From: JAHFUI01 sp041485905
GTDB lineage: Bacteria > Acidobacteriota > Vicinamibacteria > Vicinamibacterales > CAVVIG01
Direction of reading: 5' to 3'
Assembly (NCBI GenBank): GCA_041485905.1
Contig: JBGPKK010000047.1
Coordinates: 1 to 28,295 of the forward strand
Length of the DNA: 28,295 bases
Part shown: one piece after another, positions 8,320-16,313 of the stretch
How positions within the stretch are numbered: position 1 is the stretch's first letter
Layout of the letters: each line of letters opens with the position of its first letter
Program-made: the position numbers and the translations under genes
Notes under the pieces: model-generated
What the model was told of the DNA's origin: nothing
Seen by the model: the letters and a program-made list of their open reading frames with translations, nothing else
Databases searched by the model: none

Positions 8320-9117
8320 TTACGGTGTGAACACTGCGGCGTCGCCCTTCGACGCGGCGAGCTTCTCGAAATGCGCCACGATGAGGTCGCGCCGCCTGAG
8401 GAGCGATTTCGACCCGTCGAGCACCAGCTTGCCGATCTTCGCGTCCAGCGTCGCCTTGTCGAGCGCCTGTACTCGCTCGAAGAACGGCCGGTCGATCATG
8501 GTCATGTCGAACACCATCTTGGTCGTGTTCGTGAACGCGCGCGAATGGTCGATCAGCACGAGCTGCCAGACCGGATCTCTGACCACCAGCTCGTTGCCCT
8601 GGTTCGGATCGATGTCCGCCACGAGATTATGGAAGGCGCGCCACCGCCGGATCTGGCGGTTCCAGCCCTCGGGGTCTGGCGACTGCTGGCCCTTGAGACT
8701 TTCCAGGTACACGCTGTTGTCGACCCAGAGCTGCGCCGAGCCCAATTTCCCTTCGTACGATCGTTCAACCGTCACCGGGACCATGTCGAGGCCCAGCAGC
8801 TTGTCCATCTCGTAGGCGGCGATTTCCGACTGGTAGCTTTCGAGATAGCCGGTATCCCGACTCGTCCTCAACGCCTTGAACGCGACGCTCCCGCACAGAC
8901 CGCCCGGCGCGAAGAAGGCGCGCCTGGGTTTGGTGACGCCGATGGCCACGTCGGTCACGCGGACGATGGGCGCCGCCCTGATGAACGCCTCGAATTCCTG
9001 ATTCCGGCCGACCCAGATTTTGCCGCCACGCTCTGGGGTGGCCTGCGCCGCTGCACGCTCGGGCCCCGCCGACAGCAGACAGATCAACGACACGGCGACG
9101 GTCAGAATCCGATGCAT
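8320..9117 (-). CDS. Secreted kinase-fold protein (PI3K/HipA/FAM20-like), copy 2
   Basis: 265 aa paralogue of the protein at 6886-7686, alignable over its whole length. It has a good signal peptide (MHRILTVAVSLICLLSAG, AAA-Q cleavage near residue 25). The same series of kinase-like elements is present: FFAPGGLCGSVAFK (K81), SEIAAYEMDKLLGLDMVP (E98), DPNQGN (D170, N175) and IDHSRAF (D190). Positions K81, E98 and D190 are identical in both copies. Conservation of every putative catalytic residue argues that both are under selection and may be active. The ribosome site AAGGAG (9130-9125) is 7 nt from the ATG. It is the first gene of the minus-strand operon and diverges from the xanthine dehydrogenase genes across only 26 bp. 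The kinase assignment rests on motifs and needs a structure prediction; substrate unknown. Confidence 0.62.
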   Translation of the reverse strand: MHRILTVAVSLICLLSAGPERAAAQATPERGGKIWVGRNQEFEAFIRAAPIVRVTDVAIGVTKPRRAFFAPGGLCGSVAFKALRTSRDTGYLESYQSEIAAYEMDKLLGLDMVPVTVERSYEGKLGSAQLWVDNSVYLESLKGQQSPDPEGWNRQIRRWRAFHNLVADIDPNQGNELVVRDPVWQLVLIDHSRAFTNTTKMVFDMTMIDRPFFERVQALDKATLDAKIGKLVLDGSKSLLRRRDLIVAHFEKLAASKGDAAVFTP

Positions 9118-9129
9118 GGCAAATCTCCT

Positions 9130-9135
9130 TATAAT
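9130..9135 (+). promoter_or_regulatory. Candidate -10 box for a near-leaderless xdh transcript
   Basis: A perfect TATAAT lies 8 nt before the ATG at 9144, so transcription would start about 2 nt before the start codon. No Shine-Dalgarno sequence precedes this ATG. No clear -35 box is seen at 17 nt. The box overlaps, on the other strand, the ribosome site of the divergent kinase-fold gene. Confidence 0.45.
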
Positions 9136-9143
9136 GTCGCGCG

Positions 9144-11318
9144 ATGCGTCGCGCTGCTCGAGCCGTCGGTCGTAACGTTCTTCGGAAAGAAGGCGCCGAC
9201 AAGGTAACAGGTCGCGCGCGGTACATCGACGACCTCACGTTCCCCGGGCTGCTCCACGCGCGAACCATTCGATCCACGATCCCGGCCGGCGAGATTGCCG
9301 GCGTCCGCTGCAACTTCGGCACCGCCGGCTTCACCATCGTCGACGCCCGCGACATTGCCGGCCGCAACATCGTCGCGTTGATCGACGACGATCAGCCGTG
9401 CCTGGCCGAGCGCGCCGTTCGCCACGTCGCAGAGCCGATCCTGCTGCTGGCGCACGCCGATCGCGAGCGTCTGTTGTCGGCCGACGTGCAGATCGAGTAT
9501 CGGCCCACGACGCCCAATTTCGACCCGCAGGTGTCGTCGACGTCGTTCAAGATCGTTCGTATCGACAAGGGAGACCTCGACGCGGGATTTGCGGCGGCCG
9601 ATCTTGTCGTCGACGGCGAGTACCGCGTGGGGCATCAGGAGCAACTCTACATCGAGCCGAACGGCGTCATCGCGGTGCCGGAACAAGGTCGCGGACGCGG
9701 CATTACCGTGTACGGATCGATGCAGTGCCCGTACTACGTGCATCGGGCGCTGATGGTACTGCTCGATCTGCCGGCCGACAAGGTTCGCGTGATTCAGACG
9801 GAAACCGGCGGCGGCTTTGGCGGCAAGGAGGAGTACCCGTCGATGATTGCGGGCCACGCGGCGCTCCTCGCGCGCAAGGCGGGCCGGCCTGTGAAGCTCG
9901 TCTACGACCGCGTGGAGGACATGCTTGCGACGACAAAGCGGCACCCCGCCATCATCCGGCATCGCACGGGCGTCATGCGCGACGGCACGCTGACGGCGAT
10001 GGAGATCGATGCGTTGTTCGACGGCGGCGCCTACGCGACGCTGAGCGCGGTCGTGCTGTCGCGCGGCATGATCCACGCGAGCGGTCCGTACCGGTGCGAT
10101 CACGTCTGCATTCGCGGGAATGCGGTGATGACGAATACGCCGCCCAATGGCGCGTTTCGAGGATTCGGCGCGCCGCAGACCCAGTTTGCCGTGGAAGTGC
10201 ACATGGATCGGATTGCGGAACGCCTCGGCATGGACCCGGTCCGCATCCGTGAGATCAACGCGCTCAGGCCGGGCGACACGACGGCCACCGGTCAGCGTCT
10301 GGGAAAGGATTGCAGCGCGATCGCGGTGCTGCGCGCAGCGGTCGCACGCACCGACTTCAACAGGCGGCGCCGAGCGGTCGTTCGCACGGCATCGCGACAG
10401 CAGCCGGCACTCCGAGGTATCGGTCTCTCGCTGTTCTTTCACGGCTCCGGTTTTACCGGCAGCGGGGAAGTGAAGCTGGCGTCGAAAGCGTCGCTCGCGC
10501 TGACCGAGCGCGGCGCTCGTATCCTTGTGGCCAGCACGGAAATCGGCCAGGGGACGAGGACGATGCACGCCCAGATCGTCGCCGATACGCTGGGATGGCC
10601 GTACGAGCGCATCGAGGTGAACGCCGCGGACACGGGCGAAGTGCCCGACAGCGGTCCGACCGTCGCGTCTCGCACCTGCATGGTGGTCGGTCGCATCCTG
10701 CAGCGCTGCGCAGAGGACATGCGCGCGCGACTCGGCGGGCTGTCGCCGCGCCAGTACTTGCGCAAGCACGGCCCGCTCGTGATAACGAAACAGTATGAGC
10801 AGCCGTCCGACATCACCTGGGACGACGACAGGTACCGCGGCGACGCGTACGGCAGCTACGGGTGGGCCTGCGCGGTGGTGGAGGTCGAAGTCGATCGCGA
10901 CACCTGGCAGGCCTCGCCCGTCGCCTTCGCGACGGTTCACGACATCGGCAGGGTGATTCACCCCATTCTCGCGCAGGGGCAGATTGAAGGCGGCAGCGCG
11001 CAGGGACTCGGCTACGCGCTGCTCGAGCACGTCGTCATGCGCGACGGCGCGATGGCAAACAGTCAGCTCACGAACTATCTCATTCCGACGACGCGCGACA
11101 CGCCGGCCATGGACGTCGTCATGCTCGAGAACCCCTACGCGCACGGTCCGTTCGGGGCGAAGGGCGTCGGCGAGATGCCGATCGACGGCCCCGCGCCGGC
11201 CGTCATCAACGCGCTGCGCCACGCGGGATTCGATCTGCGCGAGATCCCGGCGACGCCGGAAAAGATCATGAAGGCTCAGATTTCAAGTCTGAAGTCATCC
11301 GTCACACTTGAGACTTGA
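9144..11318 (+). CDS. xdhA: Xanthine dehydrogenase, molybdopterin-binding subunit
   Basis: Large catalytic subunit (724 aa) of a three-subunit molybdenum hydroxylase that oxidises hypoxanthine/xanthine to urate. The start fits the family: VGRNVLRKEGADKVTGRARY at the N-terminus opens the a/b hammerhead domain. Molybdenum-cofactor motifs follow: GGGFGGKEE (about residue 221), AFRGFGAPQTQF (about 338) and the C-terminal GVGEMPIDGPAPAV, whose Glu (about 675) is the catalytic base position. The Fe-S and FAD subunit genes follow immediately, and uricase-pathway genes lie downstream, which points to xanthine rather than CO or an aldehyde as substrate. No XdhC-type cofactor-insertion chaperone or transporter is in the window. 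The symbol follows E. coli usage (xdhA = Mo subunit). The start has no ribosome site but has TATAAT directly upstream. Confidence 0.9.
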   Translation: MRRAARAVGRNVLRKEGADKVTGRARYIDDLTFPGLLHARTIRSTIPAGEIAGVRCNFGTAGFTIVDARDIAGRNIVALIDDDQPCLAERAVRHVAEPILLLAHADRERLLSADVQIEYRPTTPNFDPQVSSTSFKIVRIDKGDLDAGFAAADLVVDGEYRVGHQEQLYIEPNGVIAVPEQGRGRGITVYGSMQCPYYVHRALMVLLDLPADKVRVIQTETGGGFGGKEEYPSMIAGHAALLARKAGRPVKLVYDRVEDMLATTKRHPAIIRHRTGVMRDGTLTAMEIDALFDGGAYATLSAVVLSRGMIHASGPYRCDHVCIRGNAVMTNTPPNGAFRGFGAPQTQFAVEVHMDRIAERLGMDPVRIREINALRPGDTTATGQRLGKDCSAIAVLRAAVARTDFNRRRRAVVRTASRQQPALRGIGLSLFFHGSGFTGSGEVKLASKASLALTERGARILVASTEIGQGTRTMHAQIVADTLGWPYERIEVNAADTGEVPDSGPTVASRTCMVVGRILQRCAEDMRARLGGLSPRQYLRKHGPLVITKQYEQPSDITWDDDRYRGDAYGSYGWACAVVEVEVDRDTWQASPVAFATVHDIGRVIHPILAQGQIEGGSAQGLGYALLEHVVMRDGAMANSQLTNYLIPTTRDTPAMDVVMLENPYAHGPFGAKGVGEMPIDGPAPAVINALRHAGFDLREIPATPEKIMKAQISSLKSSVTLET

Positions 11319-11326
11319 GACGTGAG
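11283..11326. repeat. Heptad repeat with inverted partner before the xdh Fe-S gene
   Basis: Three tandem heptads ACTTGAG, ACTTGAG, ACGTGAG (11306-11326) are preceded by a near-complementary stretch TCAAGTCTGAAGTC (11283-11296). The RNA could fold into a hairpin covering the stop of xdhA and the region just before the next start. Same architecture as the tracts at 13885 and 18022. Confidence 0.6.
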
Positions 11327-11330
11327 ACTC

Positions 11331-11780
11331 ATGTATTTCACCCTCAACGGCAAACGGACGCGTATCGATGCGCATCCGATGAAGAGACTCCTCGACGTAC
11401 TGCGCGAAGAATGCGGGCTGACCGGCACCAAGGAAGGCTGCGGGGAAGGCGAATGCGGCGCGTGTACGGTGCTGGTGAACGGTCTTCCCGTCAATGCGTG
11501 CCTCATCCCGCTGGCGCATGCCGCGCGGACGCGTGTGACGACGATCGAGGGGCTTGGCGGGCGGCATCCACTGCAGCGCGCGTTTGTCGAGCTCGGCGGC
11601 GCGCAATGCGGCATCTGCACGCCGGGGATGATCCTGGCGGCGGTGGCGCTGGGACCTCGGCCATCGCTCGATCGGATGCGAACCGGACTGGCAGGCAACC
11701 TGTGCCGATGCACGGGGTATTCGGCGATCTACAAATCAATTCGAAAGGCTTCGGGTTCAAAGGCGATGAGAAAAGCCTGA
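11331..11780 (+). CDS. xdhC: Xanthine dehydrogenase, [2Fe-2S] subunit
   Basis: 149-aa electron-transfer subunit carrying two [2Fe-2S] clusters. The plant-ferredoxin-type cluster is bound by CGEGECGAC plus a later Cys (NACLIPL). The second, all-helical cluster domain has CGICTPG and CRCTGY. This is the complete eight-cysteine set of molybdenum-hydroxylase small subunits, which pass electrons from the Mo centre to FAD. I prefer the ATG at 11331 (MYFTLNGKRTR); an in-frame GTG at 11322 would add three residues. The stop overlaps the FAD subunit start (TGATG), so the two are translationally coupled. The symbol follows E. coli usage (xdhC = Fe-S subunit), not the XdhC chaperone of other bacteria. 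Confidence 0.92.
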   Translation: MYFTLNGKRTRIDAHPMKRLLDVLREECGLTGTKEGCGEGECGACTVLVNGLPVNACLIPLAHAARTRVTTIEGLGGRHPLQRAFVELGGAQCGICTPGMILAAVALGPRPSLDRMRTGLAGNLCRCTGYSAIYKSIRKASGSKAMRKA

Positions 11781-12607
11781 TGCAGGGATTGATCTCGAAC
11801 CGCACGCTTCTCGAACCGAAGTCGCTCGCCGACGCGCTGCGCATGTTGCGCGACGAGGGACCGCTCGTGCCCGTCGCCGGCTGCACGGACCTGTACGTGT
11901 CGTTGAACTTCGGCACGCTGGACGCGACGCGGTTCGTCAACCTGTGGGGACTCGACGAGCTGCGCGGCATCCGGGTGCGGGGGAACGTCCTGTCGATCGG
12001 AGCGCTGGCGACCTACACCGACATCATCCGATCGCCGATCGTCCGCACGCGGCTCCCGATGCTCGTCGCGGCGGCCCGGGAGGTCGGCGCCGTCCAGATC
12101 CAGAACCGCGGAACGATTGGCGGCAACATCGCGAATGGATCGCCAGCCGGCGATACGCTTCCAGTCTTTGCCGCCGCGGACGCGACGGTCGTCCTGCGCA
12201 GCGCGGACACTGTGCGTCGCGTGCTGTTTTCCGCGCTCTATACCGGCTATCGGCGGTCGGTCGTACGCGCCGATGAGCTGATCGCCGCGATCGAGGTTCC
12301 AGAAGTACGGGGCCGGCAGTGGTTCCGGAAGGTCGGTACTCGCGCGGCGCAGGCGATTTCCAAGGTTGTGATGGCGGCGGTCGCCGCCGACCAGCCTCGC
12401 ATCGCGCTTGGCAGCGTCGCGCCCACCGTCGTGCGGCTCCCCAGCACGGAAGCGGCGCTGGCGGCCGGCGCGTCGATCGCCGACGCTCAGCGGATTCTGC
12501 TCGACGAGATTGCGCCGATCGACGACATGCGCTCGACCGCGGAGTACCGGCGGCGGGTTGCCGCCAACCTTCTCGCGCGTTTCTGGAACGAGCGCAAACG
12601 CGGCTAA
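11780..12607 (+). CDS. xdhB: Xanthine dehydrogenase, FAD-binding subunit
   Basis: 275-aa FAD subunit that passes electrons on to NAD+ or another acceptor. The start is the ATG at 11780, which shares its A with the TGA of the Fe-S subunit. The N-terminal FAD_binding_5 domain shows VPVAGCTDLYV and the signature IQNRGTIGGNIANGSPAGD (about residues 110-130), the pyrophosphate-binding loop. The C-terminal half is the CO-dehydrogenase flavoprotein C-terminal domain, ending EYRRRVAANLLARFW. Length and order are normal. The subunit order Mo, Fe-S, FAD is one of several found in bacteria. Confidence 0.92.
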   Translation: MQGLISNRTLLEPKSLADALRMLRDEGPLVPVAGCTDLYVSLNFGTLDATRFVNLWGLDELRGIRVRGNVLSIGALATYTDIIRSPIVRTRLPMLVAAAREVGAVQIQNRGTIGGNIANGSPAGDTLPVFAAADATVVLRSADTVRRVLFSALYTGYRRSVVRADELIAAIEVPEVRGRQWFRKVGTRAAQAISKVVMAAVAADQPRIALGSVAPTVVRLPSTEAALAAGASIADAQRILLDEIAPIDDMRSTAEYRRRVAANLLARFWNERKRG

Positions 12608-12638
12608 GATATGTGGAACACCCCCACGATTTCCCCCG

Positions 12639-13883
12639 ATGAGAGCCGCCGTTGTCGCACTCGGAGACCTGGGACGAAGCGCCCGCATGCAGTACCACGC
12701 GCGAGCGCTGGCGGCGAACGCCGTCGACGTCGATCTGGTCGGCCTTGAAGGGACCGCGCTGCCGCGCGCCATTGCCGATGAGCCGCGCATCCGCGTCCAT
12801 CGCATCGCCCCGTCAACGCTCAGACAGCGCAAAGGGCTGTCCGCGTTCGGTTACTCGCTGGCCGCGACGATAGACGCCGGACGTTTGAGTGTCCGGCTCT
12901 GGCGGGCGCTCCAGGCGTTGCAGTCTCCGGACCTGGTGCTCATCCAGAATCCTCCGCAGTTTCCGACGCTCGCGGTCGCGTGGTTTGCGCTTCGTCGCCG
13001 CGGCGTCCGATTCGTCATCGATTGGCACAACCTGGGATACACGTTGTTGCGGTTGCGGCTCGGCGAATGGCATCCGGCCGTGCGGCTCGCGCGCTGGTTC
13101 GAGCGGCGCGATGCCCGACGGGTCGAAGGGAATCTCTGCGTGTCGCGCGGGCTCGCCGCGTTTCTCGCCAGCCGTTTCGGCGTGCAGGGCGCGCAGGTGC
13201 TCTACGACCGGCCGGCCGCAGTGTTTTCACCGGTCGACCGGCACGAGCGCGAGCAGTTCCGCCAGGCGCTGTTCGCCAGATTGGGCATCCGCGGCGCCGT
13301 CGGTTTCATCGTGTGCCCGACGAGTTGGACCGAAGACGAGGACTTCGACGTCGCCATCGAGGCGGTCTGGCGGCTGGAAGAGCGGATTCGCGGATGGGAG
13401 GCGGCGGAGCCTTCGCGACGCTTTCCCGACCTGGTCATCCTCGTGACCGGCGACGGCGCGAGACGCGCCGAGTTCGAGCGGCGATTCGCGGGATTGCCCG
13501 CGCGGCGTATTCAGTTGCGCGCCCGGTGGCTCGAGCCCGAAGACTACCCGCGCGTGGTCGGCAGCGCCGATCTGGGTTTGTGCCTCCATCGGTCCTCCTC
13601 GGGTCTCGACATCCCGATGAAAGTCGCCGATCTGTTCGGCGCGGGCGTGCCGGTGTGCGCACTCGATTACGGCGCGTGTCTGGCCGAGCGCGTGCGCCAC
13701 GGCGATAACGGCCTGCTGTTCTCCACCGCGCGCCAACTCGCCGACGTGCTGTTCGATCTCTTCGAGACGTTTCCCGCCAATCAGGAGCTGCTCGATCGGC
13801 TGCGCGCCGGCGCCCGCAAATCGGCGCGGCCGACGTGGGAGGAAGGGTGGACGCGGGAAGCGCGGTCTCTTCTGCTTCCATGA
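12639..13883 (+). CDS. ALG1-like (GT33) mannosyltransferase
   Basis: 414-aa GT-B glycosyltransferase with striking similarity to eukaryotic ALG1, the GDP-mannose-dependent enzyme that adds the first beta-1,4-mannose to chitobiosyl-diphosphodolichol. ALG1-type blocks seen are VVALGDLGRSARMQYHA (residues 5-21), DWHNLGYTLL (about 127), NLCVSRGL, TSWTEDEDFDVAIEAV (about 228), then WLEPEDYPRVVGSADLGLC and HRSSSGLDIPMKVADLFG (about 317), the nucleotide-sugar-binding region. ALG1 has an N-terminal membrane anchor; none is obvious here, so a soluble or peripheral cytoplasmic protein is likely. The start is the ATG at 12639, since the frame open further upstream overlaps xdhB. It interrupts the purine-degradation cluster with no evident role in it. 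The bacterial acceptor is unknown, perhaps a lipid-linked glycan. Confidence 0.82.
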   Translation: MRAAVVALGDLGRSARMQYHARALAANAVDVDLVGLEGTALPRAIADEPRIRVHRIAPSTLRQRKGLSAFGYSLAATIDAGRLSVRLWRALQALQSPDLVLIQNPPQFPTLAVAWFALRRRGVRFVIDWHNLGYTLLRLRLGEWHPAVRLARWFERRDARRVEGNLCVSRGLAAFLASRFGVQGAQVLYDRPAAVFSPVDRHEREQFRQALFARLGIRGAVGFIVCPTSWTEDEDFDVAIEAVWRLEERIRGWEAAEPSRRFPDLVILVTGDGARRAEFERRFAGLPARRIQLRARWLEPEDYPRVVGSADLGLCLHRSSSGLDIPMKVADLFGAGVPVCALDYGACLAERVRHGDNGLLFSTARQLADVLFDLFETFPANQELLDRLRAGARKSARPTWEEGWTREARSLLLP

Positions 13884-13884
13884 A

Positions 13885-13941
13885 ATTGCAGATTGATTGA
13901 ACAATTTAATCTGCAATCTGCAATCTGCAATCTACAATCTC
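13885..13941. repeat. CAATCTG heptad array with perfect inverted partner
   Basis: Five heptads run 13907-13941: TAATCTG, CAATCTG, CAATCTG, CAATCTA, CAATCTC. Upstream, ATTGCAGATTG (13885-13895) is the exact reverse complement of CAATCTGCAAT (13914-13924), so an 11-bp stem can form. The array starts right after the glycosyltransferase stop and ends just before the hydantoinase ATG. Confidence 0.75.
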
Positions 13942-13947
13942 ACGACT

Positions 13948-15324
13948 ATGAAGACGCTGATCAAAGGTGGCACCATCGTCACGGCATCGGACCAGTACCG
14001 GGGCGATATCCTCGTCGAGGACGAAACGATCGCCCTCATCGGCACGACACTCGATCTGCACGCCGACAAGACGATCGACGCGTCGGGCAAGTACGTGTTG
14101 CCCGGCGGGATCGACGTCCACACGCATCTGGACATGCCGTTTGGCGGCACCACATCGGCCGACGACTTCGAAAGCGGAACGCGGGCGGCGGCATTCGGCG
14201 GGACGACGTCCATCGTGGACTTCGCGATTCAGTACCGCGGCCAGACGCTGCACCATGCGCTCGAAACCTGGGCGAGGAAGGCGGAAGGCAAGGCCGTGAT
14301 CGACTACGGCTTCCACATGATCATCACGGAGCTCAACGATCAGGTGGAACTCGAGATGGACGCGCTCGTCCGGCAGGGCGTGACGTCGTTCAAGCTGTTC
14401 ATGGCGTACCCGGGCGTCTTCATGCTCGACGATGCGAGCATTTTCAAGGCGCTGCTGCGGACCGGGACCAACGGCGGCAGCGTGTGCATGCACGCCGAGA
14501 ACGGCGGGGTGATCGACGTGCTCGTGCAGCGGGCGCTGGCGGCCGGGAAGACGGCGCCGAAGTATCATGCGCTCACCCGCCCGGCGCGCGCCGAGGCCGA
14601 AGCCACCCATCGCGCGATCGCGCTCGCCGAAATCGCCGACGTGCCGATCTACATCGTGCACCTGTCGGCGGTTGAGGCGCTCGAGATGGTGACCGAAGCG
14701 CGCGACCGCGGTCTGCCGGCGCACGCGGAAACCTGCCCGCAATATCTGTTTCTGTCCTACGACAACTACGAAGAGCCCGGCTTCGAGGGCGCCAAGTACG
14801 TGATGAGCCCGCCCCTTCGGGAGAAAGCCACGCAGGATCAGTTGTGGCGCGGCCTGGCGGGGAACGATTTGCAGGTGATCTCGACCGACCATTGCCCGTT
14901 CTGCATGAAGGAGCAGAAGGAGCTCGGCACGAACGACTTCTCGAAGATTCCGAACGGGGCGCCGGGCATCGAGACGCGCATGAGCCTGGTCTACGATGGA
15001 GGTGTTCGGGCCGGACGCATCTCGCTCAACCGGTTCGTTGAGCTCACGTCGACGTCGCCGGCAAAAATCTTCGGGCTCTTCCCGCGCAAAGGGACCATCG
15101 CGCCGGGCTCCGACGCGGACATCGTCGTGTTCGATCCGATGCGCACCATCACGCTGGCGGCCAGGACGCTCCACATGAACGTGGATTACAACCCGTACGA
15201 AGGCCGGCAGGTCACCGGGGCGACCGACACGGTCCTGTCCCGCGGACGTCTCGTGATCGAGGACGGAAAATTCGTCGGGCGGGCGGGCGCGGGGTCGTTT
15301 CTCAAACGCGCGGCAAGGAGCTAG
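13948..15324 (+). CDS. hydA: Dihydropyrimidinase/hydantoinase; candidate allantoinase
   Basis: 458-aa amidohydrolase that opens cyclic ureides (dihydrouracil, hydantoins). The start is the ATG at 13948; an earlier ATG at 13897 would only translate the repeat array. Two-metal ligands are present: HTH in GGIDVHTHLDMPFGG (about residues 57-59), the carboxylated Lys in SFKLFMAYPG (about 150), His in CMHAENG and YIVHLSA, and Asp in STDHCPF (about 314). The HTHLDMPFGGTTSADDF block and ETCPQYLF are dihydropyrimidinase-type rather than allantoinase-type. Two readings fit the context. It may serve reductive pyrimidine breakdown with the PreA-like gene at 18095, or open the allantoin ring, a step for which no other gene is seen here. 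Both could be true. Confidence 0.88.
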   Translation: MKTLIKGGTIVTASDQYRGDILVEDETIALIGTTLDLHADKTIDASGKYVLPGGIDVHTHLDMPFGGTTSADDFESGTRAAAFGGTTSIVDFAIQYRGQTLHHALETWARKAEGKAVIDYGFHMIITELNDQVELEMDALVRQGVTSFKLFMAYPGVFMLDDASIFKALLRTGTNGGSVCMHAENGGVIDVLVQRALAAGKTAPKYHALTRPARAEAEATHRAIALAEIADVPIYIVHLSAVEALEMVTEARDRGLPAHAETCPQYLFLSYDNYEEPGFEGAKYVMSPPLREKATQDQLWRGLAGNDLQVISTDHCPFCMKEQKELGTNDFSKIPNGAPGIETRMSLVYDGGVRAGRISLNRFVELTSTSPAKIFGLFPRKGTIAPGSDADIVVFDPMRTITLAARTLHMNVDYNPYEGRQVTGATDTVLSRGRLVIEDGKFVGRAGAGSFLKRAARS

Positions 15325-15335
15325 CTCGAAGGGTG

Positions 15336-16307
15336 ATGCCCGTACCGTTTCTCGATCTGATCGATCTTGCCTCCGAGCGCCTCGGCGCCAGCGTGGTGGC
15401 GGCCAACGACGAGTTCTTCGCGCCGAAAGACGCGCTCATCCGGGCCGAGGCGCCCGCGTGGCGCGAGGGCGAGTACACCGACCGCGGCAAGTGGATGGAC
15501 GGATGGGAGACGCGCCGGCGCCGCGATCCAGGCGACGACTGGTGCATCATCCGACTCGGCGTCGCCGGTATCGTGCGGGGCGTCGACGTCGAGACGACCC
15601 ATTTCAAGGGGAACTACCCGGACGCATGCGCGATCGACGCGTGCTCGGTCGATCCGCTATCCGGCGAGTGGACGGAGCTCGTTCCGCGAGCGCCGCTGAA
15701 GGGCGACACGCACAACCTGTTCGCGATCGAGCGAGCAGTCAACGCGACCCACATCCGGTTGCGAATCTTCCCGGACGGCGGTGTGGCGCGGCTGCGCGTC
15801 TACGGCGACGTTGTCCCGGATTGGCCTCGATTGCGGCGGCGAGGCGACGTCGATCTCGCGGCAGTCGAGCATGGCGGGACGGTCGTCGGCTGCAGCGACA
15901 TGTTCTTCGGGTCGCGTCACAATCTGATCATGCCCGGCGAGCCGCGGAACATGGGTGATGGATGGGAAACCAGGCGCCGGCGCGGACCCGGCCACGACTG
16001 GACGATCGTCAAGCTTGGCGCGCCGGGGACGATCCGGCGGGTTGAAATCGACACACGCCACTTCAAAGGGAACGCGCCAGGCGCCTGCAGCCTCGAGGCC
16101 TGCGCGGCGAATCCCTCGGCCCTCGATGGCGCCATAAGCGGTCCCGGAGAATGGCGCGAGCTCGTGCCGCGGGTTGCGCTGCAGCCGCACGCCCGACAGA
16201 TGCTCGACGATGAGGTCCGCGAGATCGGCGACGTCTGTTACGTGCGATTCAATATCTATCCGGACGGCGGCATCGGACGGCTGCGGCTGTTCGGAAAGCC
16301 TCGATGA
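15336..16307 (+). CDS. alc: Allantoicase
   Basis: 323-aa allantoate amidinohydrolase, producing ureidoglycolate and urea from allantoate. It has the typical internal duplication of two jelly-roll domains. Each contains DGWETRRRR, a DW.I..LG block and HFKGN (first copy about residues 50-90, second about 207-245), then IFPDGGVARLRV and IYPDGGIGRLRL near each domain end. Family members are usually 320-350 aa, so it is full length. The ATG at 15336 is used; a GTG at 15333 is equally in frame. AAGGAG lies at 15315-15320. The gene begins only 11 nt after the hydantoinase stop, consistent with an operon in which its substrate allantoate is made by the preceding enzyme. Confidence 0.93.
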   Translation: MPVPFLDLIDLASERLGASVVAANDEFFAPKDALIRAEAPAWREGEYTDRGKWMDGWETRRRRDPGDDWCIIRLGVAGIVRGVDVETTHFKGNYPDACAIDACSVDPLSGEWTELVPRAPLKGDTHNLFAIERAVNATHIRLRIFPDGGVARLRVYGDVVPDWPRLRRRGDVDLAAVEHGGTVVGCSDMFFGSRHNLIMPGEPRNMGDGWETRRRRGPGHDWTIVKLGAPGTIRRVEIDTRHFKGNAPGACSLEACAANPSALDGAISGPGEWRELVPRVALQPHARQMLDDEVREIGDVCYVRFNIYPDGGIGRLRLFGKPR

Positions 16308-16313
16308 TCAGAT

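Noticed and set aside
9129..11222. 697-codon open frame on the minus strand opposite xdhA
   Set aside because: It lies wholly antisense to a clear molybdenum-hydroxylase gene; its protein is rich in Arg/His/Val with no domain, as expected from high GC.
13907..13941. Heptad array considered as a CRISPR
   Set aside because: Units are 7 bp and contiguous with no spacers; no cas genes in the window.
13906..15174. 422-codon open frame on the minus strand opposite the hydantoinase
   Set aside because: Shadow of the amidohydrolase gene, starting inside the repeat array; no recognisable domain.
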